64,000 nucleotides of DNA. Source: Rathayibacter iranicus NCPPB 2253 = VKM Ac-1602. Its GTDB lineage: Bacteria > Actinomycetota > Actinomycetes > Actinomycetales > Microbacteriaceae. This document shows positions 33,814-43,198 of this stretch, piece by piece. The stretch is from contig NZ_QGDV01000003.1 of the NCBI RefSeq assembly GCF_003149025.1, positions 62,001 to 126,000 on the forward strand, written 5' to 3'. Below the pieces are notes generated by a model. That model was not told the origin of the DNA. It did not search any database and saw nothing but the letters and a program-made list of their open reading frames with translations. The position numbers and the translations under genes were made by a program. The stretch's first letter is position 1. Each line of letters begins with the position of its first letter.

Positions 33814-36800
33814 ATGGAGCAGTCGACGACCTTAGGTGTGCCCGGCAGCGACCCGGAACGCGAGCCAGACGATGCGGCGGTGACCGACGACGCCGCCGTG
33901 ACCGGGGGCGGCGGGGCCGCATCGGTGGAGCCTGAGCTGGTCGAGGACGTTGAGCTGGCCGAGGACGTTGATGCGGTCGAGGACGCTGCGCTGGTCGAGG
34001 ACGGTGCGCCGGACGATTCCGAGCGGCCGATGCCCGAGCGCGTCGAGGCACTGGTGCGCCGCTGGCTCGCACGCAGCGGCGAGTTTCTCGTCGAGCCGAC
34101 GGCGCAGAGGCTGGCCGGCGTCCTCGAGGATCCGAACGGGCTCGACTTCACCGTCGGCTTCATCGACGGCGTCGCCCGACCCGAGGATCTGACGGTCGCC
34201 GCCGAGAACCTCGCCGCGCTCACCGCGAAGACGCCCGCGTTCCTCCCTTCCTACCTGCGCGCCGCGATCAGCGCGGGAGGTGCTGTCGGCCCGGTGTTGC
34301 CCTGGGTCGTCGTGCCGACTGCGCGCCGGGTTCTGCGGCGCCTGGTCGGCCACCTCGTGGTCGACGCGTCGGAGGCGCGGCTCGAAGCGTCGATCGCGGC
34401 GCTGCGTGAGGGCGGCGATCGTCTCAACCTCAACCTGCTGGGCGAGGCCGTGCTCGGCGAGCGCGAGGCACGCCGTCGTCTCGAGGGCACCCGGCGTCTG
34501 CTCGAGCGGCCCGACGTCGACTATGTGAGCATCAAGGTTTCGAGCGTCGTCAGCCAGCTCTCGATGTGGGCGTTCGAAGAGGAGGTCGACCGCGTCGTCG
34601 AGCGGCTGACTCCGCTCTATGAGGCGGCATCAGGCCCGGAGCCCACCTTCATCAACCTCGACATGGAGGAGTATCGCGATCTCGATCTCACCGTCGCGGT
34701 GTTCCGCCGCATCCTGGAGCAGCCGGGGATGCTGGAACTCGAGGCGGGCATTGTCCTGCAGGCCTACTTGCCCGATTCCCTCCGTGTGCTGCAGGAACTG
34801 ACGGAGTGGGCGACCGAGCGGCGTGCCCGCGGAGGAGCGCCCATCAAGGTGCGCGTGGTCAAGGGCGCCAACCTCGCGATGGAGCGGGTCGACGCAGCCC
34901 TGCACGATTGGCCGCTCGCGACCGTTGGCAGCAAGGTGGAGGCCGATACCAATTACAAGCGGCTACTGGACTGGGCTCTGTGGCCCGAGCGCACGGATGC
35001 CGTGCGCATCGGGATCGCCGGGCATAACCTCTTCGACCTCGCCTGGGCCTGGCTGAGTGCGAACGATCGCGGTGTGGCCGATGCCGTCGACATCGAGATG
35101 CTGCTCGGGATGGCGACGGGCCAGGCGCGTGCCGTCCGCGAGGATGTAGGACGCCTCCTGCTCTACACGCCGGTCGTGCATCCGCACGAGTTCGACGTGG
35201 CGATCTCGTACCTCATCCGCCGGTTGGAGGAGAACTCCAGTCCCGAGAATTTCCTGTCTGCCGCGTTCCGGCTCGACGATGAGGAGGTGCTGCAGCGCGA
35301 GTTCGGCCGGTTCCGTGCCTCCCTCGAGGCGCTGGACGACTCGATCCCCACGCCGAACCGTACGCAAGACCGCCTGCGGGAGTGGGCCTCCGGCTCGGGT
35401 CGGCGGCTGGTGCAGGAACATGCCCGGGCCGGGGAACGCATCCAGGATCCCGCCGCCGACGGCCTCACGCAGGCGGTCCTTGGCCTCAGCCGCGGCTTAG
35501 GCGCCTCCGCCTCCACCACGGGCTTCCACAACGAGCCAGACACCGATCCCGCACTGCCTGGCAACCGCCGCTGGGCGCGTCTGATCACCGAGCACATTGC
35601 CGGCTCGACGATCGGCACGAGCACCGCCGACGCGGCGCGAGTGCGCTCCGAGGCCGAGCTGCAGGAAGTGCTGCGCACCGTGTCGCACCGAGCCGAGCGC
35701 TGGGGGGATCGGCTGGGCTACGACCGGGCCGCGGTGCTCGATCGGGCCGGACTCGCCCTCGCAGCCAACCGCGACCGCTTGATCGAGGTGATGGCTTCGG
35801 AGACGGGCAAGACGATTGCGGAGGCGGACCCCGAGGTCTCGGAGGCGATCGACTTCGCCCACTACTACGCCACCCGCGCCCGCGAACTCGATGCGGTCGG
35901 CGGAGCGACGTTCGTCCCCGAGCGCGTCACCGTCGTCGCTCCGCCGTGGAACTTCCCCGTCGCGATCCCCGCCGGCTCGATCCTTGCTGCGCTCGCCGCA
36001 GGGTCCGGAGTCGTGGTGAAGCCGGCCCCGCAGGCCCGCCGCTCGGCCGCGGTGCTGGTCGAGGCGCTCTGGGACGCGGGCATCCCGCAGGAACTCCTCG
36101 CGCTGGTCGACCTCGACGAGGAGGCGCTGGGACGCGCGCTCATCAGCGACCCCCTCGTCGACCGCGTGCTGCTCACCGGCTCGTACGAGACCGCGACGCT
36201 GTTCCGCTCCTGGCGGCCCGATCTCGCCCTCCAGGCCGAGACGAGCGGCAAGAACGCGATCATCGTCACTCCGCATGCCGACTACGACCTCGCCGTCGCC
36301 GACATCGTCCGCAGCGCCTTCGGCCATGCGGGCCAGAAGTGCTCGGCCGCATCGCTCGTGATCCTCGTCGGCTCGGTCGCGCGCTCCAAGCGGTTCCGCG
36401 CCCAGTTGGTTGATGCGGTCACTTCCCTGCGGGTCGGCTACCCCACCGATCCGTCCACTGCGATGGGTCCGTTGATCGAGGAGCCGACCGGCAAGCTCCT
36501 GCACGCGCTCACCACGCTGGGCGGAGGCGAGTCGTGGCTGGTCGAGCCGCGGCGTCTCGATGAGAGCGGCCGGCTCTGGTCACCCGGTGTCCGCGAGGGG
36601 GTCGCCGAGGGCAACTACTTCCACGTCACCGAGTTCTTCGGGCCGGTGCTCGGAATCATGCACGCGGCGACCCTTGAGGATGCGATTCGCATGCAGAACG
36701 GCACCGACTACGGACTGACCGCCGGCCTGCACTCGCTGCACGCCGACGAGCTCGCGCTATGGATCGACTCCGTCGAGGCGGGGAACCTGTATGTCAACCG

Positions 36801-37761
36801 CGGCATCACCGGCGCCATCGTGCGCCGTCAGCCCTTCGGAGGCTGGAAGCGCTCGTCCGTCGGATCGGGCGCGAAAGCGGGAGGGCCAAACCACCTCATC
36901 GGGCTCGGCTCCTGGAAGCCTTCGCCTGCACGAAGCTCCTCCACGCTGCACCTGCGCGGGCTCGACGATCGCGTCCGCCAGTTCATCGAGGCTGCGCAGT
37001 CCTCACTCCGCTTCGAGCAGTTCGATCTGCTGCGCCGCTCCGCTCTCTCGGATCAGCTCGCTTGGGCGACCGAGTTCGGCGTGGTCACCGATATCTCGAA
37101 AATCGGTGTCGAACGCAACCTGTTCCGCTACCTCCGGGTGCCGATTGCTCTGCGCCTGGCTGATGGTGGCGACCTCGGCGAACTGCTCCGCGTCATCACG
37201 GCGGGGCTGCTCACGCGCTCGCGGATGGACATCTCCACCTCGGTCCCTCTTCCCCCTCGCGTGCAGGAGGTGCTGAGCGGCGATGATCTCGCCGAGATGG
37301 CCGGCCTTGTACCGAGCATCGTCGTGGAGTCGGACGCCCAGTGGCTCGAGCGCGCAGCGGCCGGGCGGATCACGGCCTCGCGCATCCGGATCATTGGCGA
37401 CATCGTCTCCGATCGTGTCGACGGTTTCGGCGCGCAGCAGACCATAGCGGATGTGCCCGGGCAGCAGAGTGTCGTGCGGCGCTCGTCCGACTCGACCGGC
37501 TCCTTCACCGACGTCGTTGCAGGCGTGACACGCGGCAGTACCGGAGCGCCAGTCCCGCTGACACGCGCCGACGGTTCCCGGGTGCCCCTCGCGACAGCGC
37601 TCGCCGAAGCACTCGGCGGCGCCCTCGACATCGCTATCTACGCCGACACGGTCACTCCGGCCGGGCGGGTGGAGTTGCTGCCGTTCCTCCGCGAACAGGC
37701 CATCTCGATCACCAATCACCGCTTCGGCGCCCCGATCGCCCTGAGTGACGACGTGCTGTGA
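33814..37761 (+). CDS. putA: Bifunctional proline dehydrogenase / glutamate-semialdehyde dehydrogenase
   Basis: Two-step oxidation of proline to glutamate in one chain of 1315 residues. An acidic, Val/Asp/Glu-rich leader of about 65 residues is followed by the FAD-dependent proline dehydrogenase barrel (RVVKGANLAMERVDAALHDW near residue 349). The NAD-dependent aldehyde dehydrogenase follows from about 550 to 1040: APPWNFPVAIPAGS, LLTGSYETATLFR, the general base in LQAETSGKN (Glu809), and the nucleophile in GHAGQKCSAAS (Cys843). A C-terminal region of about 270 residues follows. No N-terminal ribbon-helix-helix, so it is not a DNA-binding PutA of the E. coli type. A MarR-type regulator gene follows. 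Confidence 0.93.
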   Translation: MEQSTTLGVPGSDPEREPDDAAVTDDAAVTGGGGAASVEPELVEDVELAEDVDAVEDAALVEDGAPDDSERPMPERVEALVRRWLARSGEFLVEPTAQRLAGVLEDPNGLDFTVGFIDGVARPEDLTVAAENLAALTAKTPAFLPSYLRAAISAGGAVGPVLPWVVVPTARRVLRRLVGHLVVDASEARLEASIAALREGGDRLNLNLLGEAVLGEREARRRLEGTRRLLERPDVDYVSIKVSSVVSQLSMWAFEEEVDRVVERLTPLYEAASGPEPTFINLDMEEYRDLDLTVAVFRRILEQPGMLELEAGIVLQAYLPDSLRVLQELTEWATERRARGGAPIKVRVVKGANLAMERVDAALHDWPLATVGSKVEADTNYKRLLDWALWPERTDAVRIGIAGHNLFDLAWAWLSANDRGVADAVDIEMLLGMATGQARAVREDVGRLLLYTPVVHPHEFDVAISYLIRRLEENSSPENFLSAAFRLDDEEVLQREFGRFRASLEALDDSIPTPNRTQDRLREWASGSGRRLVQEHARAGERIQDPAADGLTQAVLGLSRGLGASASTTGFHNEPDTDPALPGNRRWARLITEHIAGSTIGTSTADAARVRSEAELQEVLRTVSHRAERWGDRLGYDRAAVLDRAGLALAANRDRLIEVMASETGKTIAEADPEVSEAIDFAHYYATRARELDAVGGATFVPERVTVVAPPWNFPVAIPAGSILAALAAGSGVVVKPAPQARRSAAVLVEALWDAGIPQELLALVDLDEEALGRALISDPLVDRVLLTGSYETATLFRSWRPDLALQAETSGKNAIIVTPHADYDLAVADIVRSAFGHAGQKCSAASLVILVGSVARSKRFRAQLVDAVTSLRVGYPTDPSTAMGPLIEEPTGKLLHALTTLGGGESWLVEPRRLDESGRLWSPGVREGVAEGNYFHVTEFFGPVLGIMHAATLEDAIRMQNGTDYGLTAGLHSLHADELALWIDSVEAGNLYVNRGITGAIVRRQPFGGWKRSSVGSGAKAGGPNHLIGLGSWKPSPARSSSTLHLRGLDDRVRQFIEAAQSSLRFEQFDLLRRSALSDQLAWATEFGVVTDISKIGVERNLFRYLRVPIALRLADGGDLGELLRVITAGLLTRSRMDISTSVPLPPRVQEVLSGDDLAEMAGLVPSIVVESDAQWLERAAAGRITASRIRIIGDIVSDRVDGFGAQQTIADVPGQQSVVRRSSDSTGSFTDVVAGVTRGSTGAPVPLTRADGSRVPLATALAEALGGALDIAIYADTVTPAGRVELLPFLREQAISITNHRFGAPIALSDDVL

Positions 37762-37845
37762 TGTCTACCGAGTCGGTCTCGACCAGGGCGGCGCTGGGCG
37801 AGAAGGCTGCGCAAGCAGGGCTTACTTGTCGCGGCAACTATTTGC

Positions 37846-37851
37846 TAGCAT
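37846..37851 (+). promoter_or_regulatory. -10 hexamer TAGCAT of the marR-type gene, leaderless
   Basis: TAGCAT six bases before the ATG. Upstream, TTGTCGCGGCAA (37826-37837) has TTG/CAA arms and could be an autoregulatory operator. Confidence 0.5.
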
Positions 37852-37857
37852 TGGAGG

Positions 37858-38382
37858 ATGAGCGCGCCCGAGAACCGTTGGCTGACGCCCGACCAGCTCG
37901 ACGCTTGGCTGCGCTTCATCGCGGTCGTCGAACTGCTGCCGGGCGCCCTCGACACGCAGCTGCAACGGGACGCCGGGCTCACCCACTTCGAGTACCTGAC
38001 GCTGGCGATGCTGTCGGAGGCGCCGGATCGTGCACTACGGATGACGACGCTGGCCGCCCGCACCAACGCGACCCTTCCACGCCTGTCGCACGTGGTCACC
38101 CGCCTTGTCGCGCGCGGCTACCTCGAGCGGCAACCGTGCGCCTCCGACGGCCGCGCGACGAACGCCGTGCTCACCGTCGCGGGGATGCAGAAGATCGTCG
38201 AGACCGCGCCCGGCCACGTAGCCACCGTGCTCGCTGACGTCATCGACCCGCTCGATGCCGAGCAGATCCCGCAACTGGCCGACATCATGACCAGGATGCT
38301 GACGCGCCTGGATCCAGAGGGCCGGATGACGGTCGACGCCGTGCGTTCGTCGCTTGGCGACCCTGAGATCCGCGCCTGCTGA
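37858..38382 (+). CDS. MarR-family transcriptional regulator
   Basis: Winged-helix regulator of 174 residues: FEYLTLAMLSEAPDRALRMT, TTLAARTNATLPRLSHVVTR (recognition helix), LVARGYLERQPCASDGRATN (wing). It has the long N- and C-terminal dimer helices of the family. It could sense an aromatic or oxidising compound; the ligand is unknown. It lies 96 bases after the proline catabolic gene with its own promoter and ends four bases from a convergent VOC gene, so its target is not obvious. Confidence 0.9.
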   Translation: MSAPENRWLTPDQLDAWLRFIAVVELLPGALDTQLQRDAGLTHFEYLTLAMLSEAPDRALRMTTLAARTNATLPRLSHVVTRLVARGYLERQPCASDGRATNAVLTVAGMQKIVETAPGHVATVLADVIDPLDAEQIPQLADIMTRMLTRLDPEGRMTVDAVRSSLGDPEIRAC

Positions 38383-38386
38383 GGGC

Positions 38387-38809
38387 TTAGGAGGCGGGCG
38401 GTCCGGCCTCGGCCGCGGCCGGATCCATGTGCAGGAACTCCCAGATGTGCCCGTCCGGGTCCTCCAGGTCGCGGGAGTACATGAAGCCGAGGTCCTGCAC
38501 CGGCACGGGTTCGGCTCCGCCCGCCTCGAGTCCTCGTTTCAGTAGCTGATCCACTTCTTCGCGGCTTCCGACGCTCAGCGCGAAGAGGGCCTGCACCTCA
38601 TCCTTCGCGTCGATGATCGTCTTGGACGTAAAGGTCGAGAAGAACGGATGCACGAGGAGCATCGCGTACACGTGCTCGGACGCGACGATGCAGGCGGCGT
38701 CCTCATTGCTGAAGAGCGGATTCACGCTCCAGCCGAGCGCGGTGTAGAACGCTGTTGAGCGTCCCAAATCGGTGACGGGCAGGTTCACGAAGATCGAGTC
38801 GACGGCCAT
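38387..38809 (-). CDS. VOC family protein (glyoxalase-like)
   Basis: Protein of 140 residues with the paired beta-alpha-beta repeat of the vicinal oxygen chelate fold: SIFVNLPVTDLGRSTAFYTA then LGWSVNPLFSNEDAACIV, and in the second half FMYSRDLEDPDGHIWEFLHM. The EDPDGHIWEF ending resembles lactoylglutathione-lyase-like proteins, with a metal-binding histidine and glutamate. The substrate is unknown. It is convergent with the MarR gene and divergent from the YdeI-like gene. Confidence 0.9.
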   Translation of the reverse strand: MAVDSIFVNLPVTDLGRSTAFYTALGWSVNPLFSNEDAACIVASEHVYAMLLVHPFFSTFTSKTIIDAKDEVQALFALSVGSREEVDQLLKRGLEAGGAEPVPVQDLGFMYSRDLEDPDGHIWEFLHMDPAAAEAGPPAS

Positions 38810-38867
38810 GGGCGCCAGTATGGCGATGGCCCGCGCGACATGCCAGAGTCCGTGGCATCATCGCCCT

Positions 38868-39299
38868 GTGCAGTTCGCGACGACGCTCTTCCAGACCGGT
38901 AACAACACCGGCATCGAGGTCCCCCCGGAGGTCCTCGAGGCTCTCGGCGGGGGCAAGCGGCCGGCGGTCGCCGTGACCGTGAACGGCTACCGCTTCACCA
39001 GCACGGTTGGAGCGATGGGAGGCCGCGCGCTGATCCCCTTCTCGGCCGAGAAGCGCCGGGAGACGCACCTTCAGGGCGGGAATGCGATCGAGGTCGAGAT
39101 TGAACTCGACACCGCGCCGCGCGAGGTCACCGTGCCCGCCGACCTGGCGGCGGCTCTCGCCGAGGCGGGTGTCGCGGAGCGCTTCGCGGCGCTCTCGCCG
39201 AGCGCGCGCAAGGCGCATGTCACCGCCGTCGAGGGCGCGAAGGCCGCCGAGACGCGGACACGCCGCATCGCCGCGGTCGTCGCGGCTCTCGCCGACTGA
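38868..39299 (+). CDS. YdeI/OmpD-associated family protein (DUF1905)
   Basis: Protein of 143 residues. The first 75 form the DUF1905 beta-barrel (TTLFQTGNNTGIEVPPEVLE, GYRFTSTVGAMGGRALIPF, GNAIEVEIELDTAPREVTVP). The end is the Omd/YdhG helical motif (LAEAGVAERFAALSPSARKA followed by HVTAVEGAKAAETRTRRI). The function is unclear; a related B. subtilis protein has been linked to antimicrobial-peptide resistance. GTG at 38868 has CATCAT six bases upstream. Confidence 0.85.
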   Translation: MQFATTLFQTGNNTGIEVPPEVLEALGGGKRPAVAVTVNGYRFTSTVGAMGGRALIPFSAEKRRETHLQGGNAIEVEIELDTAPREVTVPADLAAALAEAGVAERFAALSPSARKAHVTAVEGAKAAETRTRRIAAVVAALAD

Positions 39300-39395
39300 C
39301 GCACGCGGGACCCTCGCAGAGCCACCCCGGCGAAGGATAGGCTGCCCTTCGGCGCGCCACGGAGGAGCGCCCGCAGCGCGGAGTCGGGGGACAGC

Positions 39396-40448
39396 ATGGG
39401 CACGGTTCGACGATGGGTCTTCCCGATCGTGTGGATGGTGATCATCGGCGCGGCGAGCCTCGCGCTGGTGAAAATCGCGTTCTTCCCCGACGGAGCGGCT
39501 GAGGCGGACCCGACGCAGCCGACGGGCGAGATCACCGAGCCGACCGTGGTCGTCGGTCGCGGGACCGTCACCAATGACCTCACTCTGCAGGGCACCGTCG
39601 CAGCCGATCCCGCCGTGCCGCTCAAGGCCACCGCAGCCGGCACCGTCGACGACGTGTACGTGCAGCAGGGCGCGAGCGTCGCTCCAGGCGACGTGATCTA
39701 CGACATCCGTGTCGAAACTCCGCGCGAGCCGGTTGAGACCACCGGTCCGGATGGCACCGTTAGCGTCACCCAGCCCGTGCCAGCCGTGCGCTTCGAGCGT
39801 GTCTCTGCCGCGTCCGGCGGTACGGTCAGCTCCCTCAGCGTCATCCATGACCAGGCGGTGACCGTCGGCGAGGTGACCGGCCAGGTCGCTCCACCCAGCT
39901 ACGCGGTAACCGGTTCGATCGACGCGCAGCAGCTGTACCGCATTCAGAACCGCCCCACCCAGGCGCAGGTCGCCATCACGGGTGGGCCCGCCGGCTTCAC
40001 CTGCACCGACCTCGCGATCACCACACCGCTCGCCGGTGAGGCCCAGGGCGGGTCGACACCCGGAGGGACGGACGGCGGCGGGACATCGACCAGCTCCGGC
40101 ACCAGCTTCACCTGCCAGGTCCCCGCCGACATCACGGTGTTCCCGGGGCTCGCCGCCTCTGTCACGCTCGCTGGAGGCAAGGCCGAGAACGTTCTCGTGG
40201 TGCCGACAACGGCGGTTGAGGGCACGGCCCAGTCCGGTGTCGTGTTCCGCCGGACGGATGACGGTGGAACCGAGGAGGCGCCCGTCACCCTGGGCCTGAC
40301 CGACGGCAGCTCCGTCGAGGTCACCGGAGGGGTCGAGGAGGGCGCCGAGCTTCTGCAGTTCGTGCCCGGCGCGGCAGCGAGCACCGGAGAGGTCGCGCTC
40401 GACGGGAACTGCGTCTCGCAGGCTGACGGCTCGGTCTTCTGCTCGTGA
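39396..40448 (+). CDS. Membrane-fusion (MacA/HlyD-like) adaptor of an ABC efflux system
   Basis: Protein of 350 residues: N-terminal membrane anchor (WVFPIVWMVIIGAASLALVK), then an extracytoplasmic barrel-sandwich domain (TVTNDLTLQGTVAADPAVPL, GTVDDVYVQQGASVAPGDVI) and a C-terminal part (VPADITVFPGLAASVTLAGG, VLVVPTTAVEGTAQSGVVF). A Gly/Ser/Thr linker lies around residue 225. This is the Gram-positive adaptor layout found with MacB-type transporters. GGGGGA precedes the ATG. Its stop overlaps the ATPase gene (GTGA). Four cysteines near residues 206, 237, 339 and 349 could form disulfides. Confidence 0.88.
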   Translation: MGTVRRWVFPIVWMVIIGAASLALVKIAFFPDGAAEADPTQPTGEITEPTVVVGRGTVTNDLTLQGTVAADPAVPLKATAAGTVDDVYVQQGASVAPGDVIYDIRVETPREPVETTGPDGTVSVTQPVPAVRFERVSAASGGTVSSLSVIHDQAVTVGEVTGQVAPPSYAVTGSIDAQQLYRIQNRPTQAQVAITGGPAGFTCTDLAITTPLAGEAQGGSTPGGTDGGGTSTSSGTSFTCQVPADITVFPGLAASVTLAGGKAENVLVVPTTAVEGTAQSGVVFRRTDDGGTEEAPVTLGLTDGSSVEVTGGVEEGAELLQFVPGAAASTGEVALDGNCVSQADGSVFCS

Positions 40449-41161
40449 CGATCCTCCGGCTCGAGGGCATCCGGAAGGTCGTCCCGCTGCCCGACGCGGC
40501 GCCGCTAACGATCCTCGATGGCGTCGACCTCGAGGTCGGCGAGGGCGATCACGTGTCGGTGGTGGGTCGCAGCGGGTCGGGTAAGTCGACGCTGCTCAAC
40601 ATCCTCGGGCTCATCGACGAGCCGACCGAGGGGCGGATGCTGCTCGAGGACCGTCCGACTGAGACGCTATCCTCGCGCGCCCGCGCCCGGATCCGCGGCG
40701 GCAGCATCGGCTTCATCTTCCAGCAGTTCAACCTGCTCGAGGGGCGGACGGCCCGCGAGAACGTGATGACGCCCCTGCTCTACGCGACCGGTTCCGAGTT
40801 CTGGCGCCGCCGCGATCTCGCCGCCGACATGCTCGAGCGGGTGGGGCTGGGGCACCGGGTCGACTCCATGCCGGGCCGGATGTCGGGAGGTGAGCAGCAA
40901 CGGATCGCGATCGCTCGCGCGCTTGTGCGTCGGCCGCGCCTGATTCTCGCCGACGAACCCACTGGCGCCCTCGACACCGACACGGGGGAGAGCGTGATGG
41001 GACTGCTCGACGAGATCGCGCGCGAATCTGGCTCGGCCCTCGTGACCATCACCCACGATCCGGCCATCGCGGCGCGCGCCGAGCGGCACTACCGGCTCGA
41101 CCACGGGCGACTCGGGCCCACGGCTCTCCCGGCGGCAGCGCCCCTGGCGGAGGTCCTCTAA
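40445..41161 (+). CDS. ABC transporter ATP-binding protein (MacB/LolD-like)
   Basis: ATPase of 238 residues. Walker A GRSGSGKST, Q-loop FIFQQFNLLEG, signature MSGGEQQRIAIARAL, Walker B LILADEPTGALD, H-loop VTITHDP. EPTGALDTDTGE is typical of the MacB/LolD group. GTG start overlapping the adaptor stop; the stop overlaps the permease start (TAATG). The three genes form one translationally coupled efflux unit. The substrate is not predictable; such systems export peptides, macrolides or lipoproteins. Confidence 0.95.
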   Translation: MTILRLEGIRKVVPLPDAAPLTILDGVDLEVGEGDHVSVVGRSGSGKSTLLNILGLIDEPTEGRMLLEDRPTETLSSRARARIRGGSIGFIFQQFNLLEGRTARENVMTPLLYATGSEFWRRRDLAADMLERVGLGHRVDSMPGRMSGGEQQRIAIARALVRRPRLILADEPTGALDTDTGESVMGLLDEIARESGSALVTITHDPAIAARAERHYRLDHGRLGPTALPAAAPLAEVL

Positions 41162-42396
41162 TGCGCGGATTCGTCGGGGTCGCCGGCGCGATCGTCGAGG
41201 CGTGGACTGAGCTGCGAATCCACCGCGGGCGGGTGCTGCTCTCGCTCATCGGAGTCGCTGTGGCCGTCGCCGCGCTGACCGCCGTGGTGGCCGCCGGCGG
41301 TATCGCCCGCCAGGCCAACATCGAGCAGGCTGAGCGGTCGAGCGGTCGCCCGGCCAGTCTCTTCCTCTCGGCGTACGCCGCCGGCGACGGTACCGGCCAG
41401 GTGGATGCGACCGCCCTGCAGACGGCCTGGGAGAGCATCCTCGAGCGCTATTCCATCGATTACGCGAGCCGGTCGACCTCTGGCGGCGCCCGTGTGCAGT
41501 TCGCCGATGGAGTCGTCGACGTCGGGGTGCAGGCCGTCGATCAGCCATACGCCGAGATGCACCGCCTGAAGATCGCCAACGGCGCCTGGTTCACCGAGCG
41601 GGACTCCCTACGCCTCGCTCCCGCTCTCGTGGTCAACGAAGCGTTCTGGCAGCGGCTCGGCAGCCCGGATCTGCGCACTCATCCGGTGGTGAGTCTGCTC
41701 GGCAGCGAGCGCGACACCACCGGCGTGGTCATTGGAGTGACCCCCTCCTCGCAGTGGGACACGTCCCCCTCGATGATTATGCTTGCGGACGCCTACCCGG
41801 CCGTGGCGCAGGAGGCGGGCCCCGCATCCGGCGCCCCGGCCACTGTGAACTACGAGATGTGGGTGCCGCTGAATCTGGCCGAACCGCTCGCAGCGGCTGT
41901 CGAACGCGATATCGCAGGGGTGCTCGGCGAGGGCTTCGACGTGTCGGTCGACCGCCAGGACTACCTCGTCTATGACTCCGACCCGTTCGGCGTGCTGACC
42001 TGGGTCATCGGTGGCGTGGCGGGTCTGGTGCTGGCGCTGGGCGCGCTCGGGTTGCTCAATATCGCCCTGGTCACCGTCCGGCAGCGAATCCGCGAGATTG
42101 GGATCCGACGCAGCTTCGGAGCCTCCTCCGGCCGCATCTTTTTCTCGATCATGATGGAGAGCGTCGTGGCAACGGTGGTCGCCGGCGTGATCGGCGTGAC
42201 CGTCGCGGTGATCCTGATTACCAATCCGTGGACAGTCGCCCTCGTCAAGGAGAACGGGATCAGCGACATCCCGTCGTTCCCGGTGGAGGCGGCACTGCTG
42301 GGGCTGGGGTCCGCGACGCTCGTCGGCGCACTGGCGGGACTCGTCCCAGCGATCGTCGCCGTCCGTGTGAAGGTGATCGACGCGATCCGCTACTGA
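41161..42396 (+). CDS. ABC transporter permease, FtsX/MacB type
   Basis: Permease of 411 residues with the 1 + 3 helix topology of MacB: one N-terminal helix (LLSLIGVAVAVAALTAVVAA), a large extracytoplasmic domain (about 50-270), then three C-terminal helices starting at VLTWVIGGVAGLVLALGALG. The FtsX signature GIRRSFGASSGRIFFSIMME lies between helices two and three. It is the last gene of the adaptor-ATPase-permease set and ends three bases from a convergent HAD gene. Confidence 0.92.
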   Translation: MRGFVGVAGAIVEAWTELRIHRGRVLLSLIGVAVAVAALTAVVAAGGIARQANIEQAERSSGRPASLFLSAYAAGDGTGQVDATALQTAWESILERYSIDYASRSTSGGARVQFADGVVDVGVQAVDQPYAEMHRLKIANGAWFTERDSLRLAPALVVNEAFWQRLGSPDLRTHPVVSLLGSERDTTGVVIGVTPSSQWDTSPSMIMLADAYPAVAQEAGPASGAPATVNYEMWVPLNLAEPLAAAVERDIAGVLGEGFDVSVDRQDYLVYDSDPFGVLTWVIGGVAGLVLALGALGLLNIALVTVRQRIREIGIRRSFGASSGRIFFSIMMESVVATVVAGVIGVTVAVILITNPWTVALVKENGISDIPSFPVEAALLGLGSATLVGALAGLVPAIVAVRVKVIDAIRY

Positions 42397-42399
42397 CGC

Positions 42400-43047
42400 T
42401 CAGCCGAGAGTGAGGACGAACTCGTCGCCCTCGATCGCGGCGCGCGCGGTGGAGTAGTGCGGGATGCGCGGGAGGCCGTGCGTGCTCGGGCTCTCGTGGC
42501 TTCCGACAACCACGACGCGCATCCCCGCGTCGAGGCCCGCGCGGATGCCGGCCTCGGCGTCCTCGAACACGATGGCATCGGTCGCAGCGACGCCGAGACG
42601 CGCCGCTGCGGCCACGTAGCAGTCCGGAGCCGGCTTCCCGTTCGCCACATCACGTGCCGTGACGACGGTATCGGGGGAGGTGACCCCCGCCGCGGCGAGG
42701 CGACCGGCGGCCAGTGCGGGGCTCGCGGAGGTGACCAGGGCGACGCGCTCGCGGGGCAGAGAGGCGAGGAAGGCGATCGCGCCGGGTATCGCGACGGTCC
42801 CTTCGGTGTGCTCGAGCTCGTCAGCGTCGAGTTCGGCGACGATTGCCGCGACGTCGCTACCCGCCGGCGCGAAGCGACGGACGCTGTCGGCGGCTCGGAC
42901 GCCGTGAATCGCACCGAGAACCGTGGCGCGGTCGAGGTCGAAGCGCTCGGCGAAGGCGCTCCACATCACCTCGACGACGGCCGTCGAGTCGACGAGGGTT
43001 CCATCCATGTCGAAGAGGGCGGCGCGGGCGCGGAGGGAGTGGGACAT
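42400..43047 (-). CDS. HAD-superfamily phosphatase (beta-phosphoglucomutase/sugar phosphatase-like)
   Basis: HAD hydrolase of 215 residues. Motif I is LFDMDGTLVDS with the nucleophilic Asp. Motif II is VALVTSASPALA. Motif III/IV reads GKPAPDCYVAAAARLGV and IVFEDAEAGIRAGLDAGMRV. The small helical cap is in the first third. The closest well-known relatives act on sugar or glycerol phosphates (DOG/GPP-like). CAGGAT lies six bases before the ATG. Divergent from the DUF2510 gene. Confidence 0.9.
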   Translation of the reverse strand: MSHSLRARAALFDMDGTLVDSTAVVEVMWSAFAERFDLDRATVLGAIHGVRAADSVRRFAPAGSDVAAIVAELDADELEHTEGTVAIPGAIAFLASLPRERVALVTSASPALAAGRLAAAGVTSPDTVVTARDVANGKPAPDCYVAAAARLGVAATDAIVFEDAEAGIRAGLDAGMRVVVVGSHESPSTHGLPRIPHYSTARAAIEGDEFVLTLG

Positions 43048-43198
43048 GCGTCCATCCTGACCGACGAGGTCGGTGGCGAGGCCGCGATGGCGCCCCGCGG
43101 ACGCGTGCGGTCAGCGACCCTTCATGTTCCGACCCGGGAGGCGGCACTACGGTGGAGCCTAAATGCGGGCAGAACGCCCGAGGGGAACGGAGGACGCG

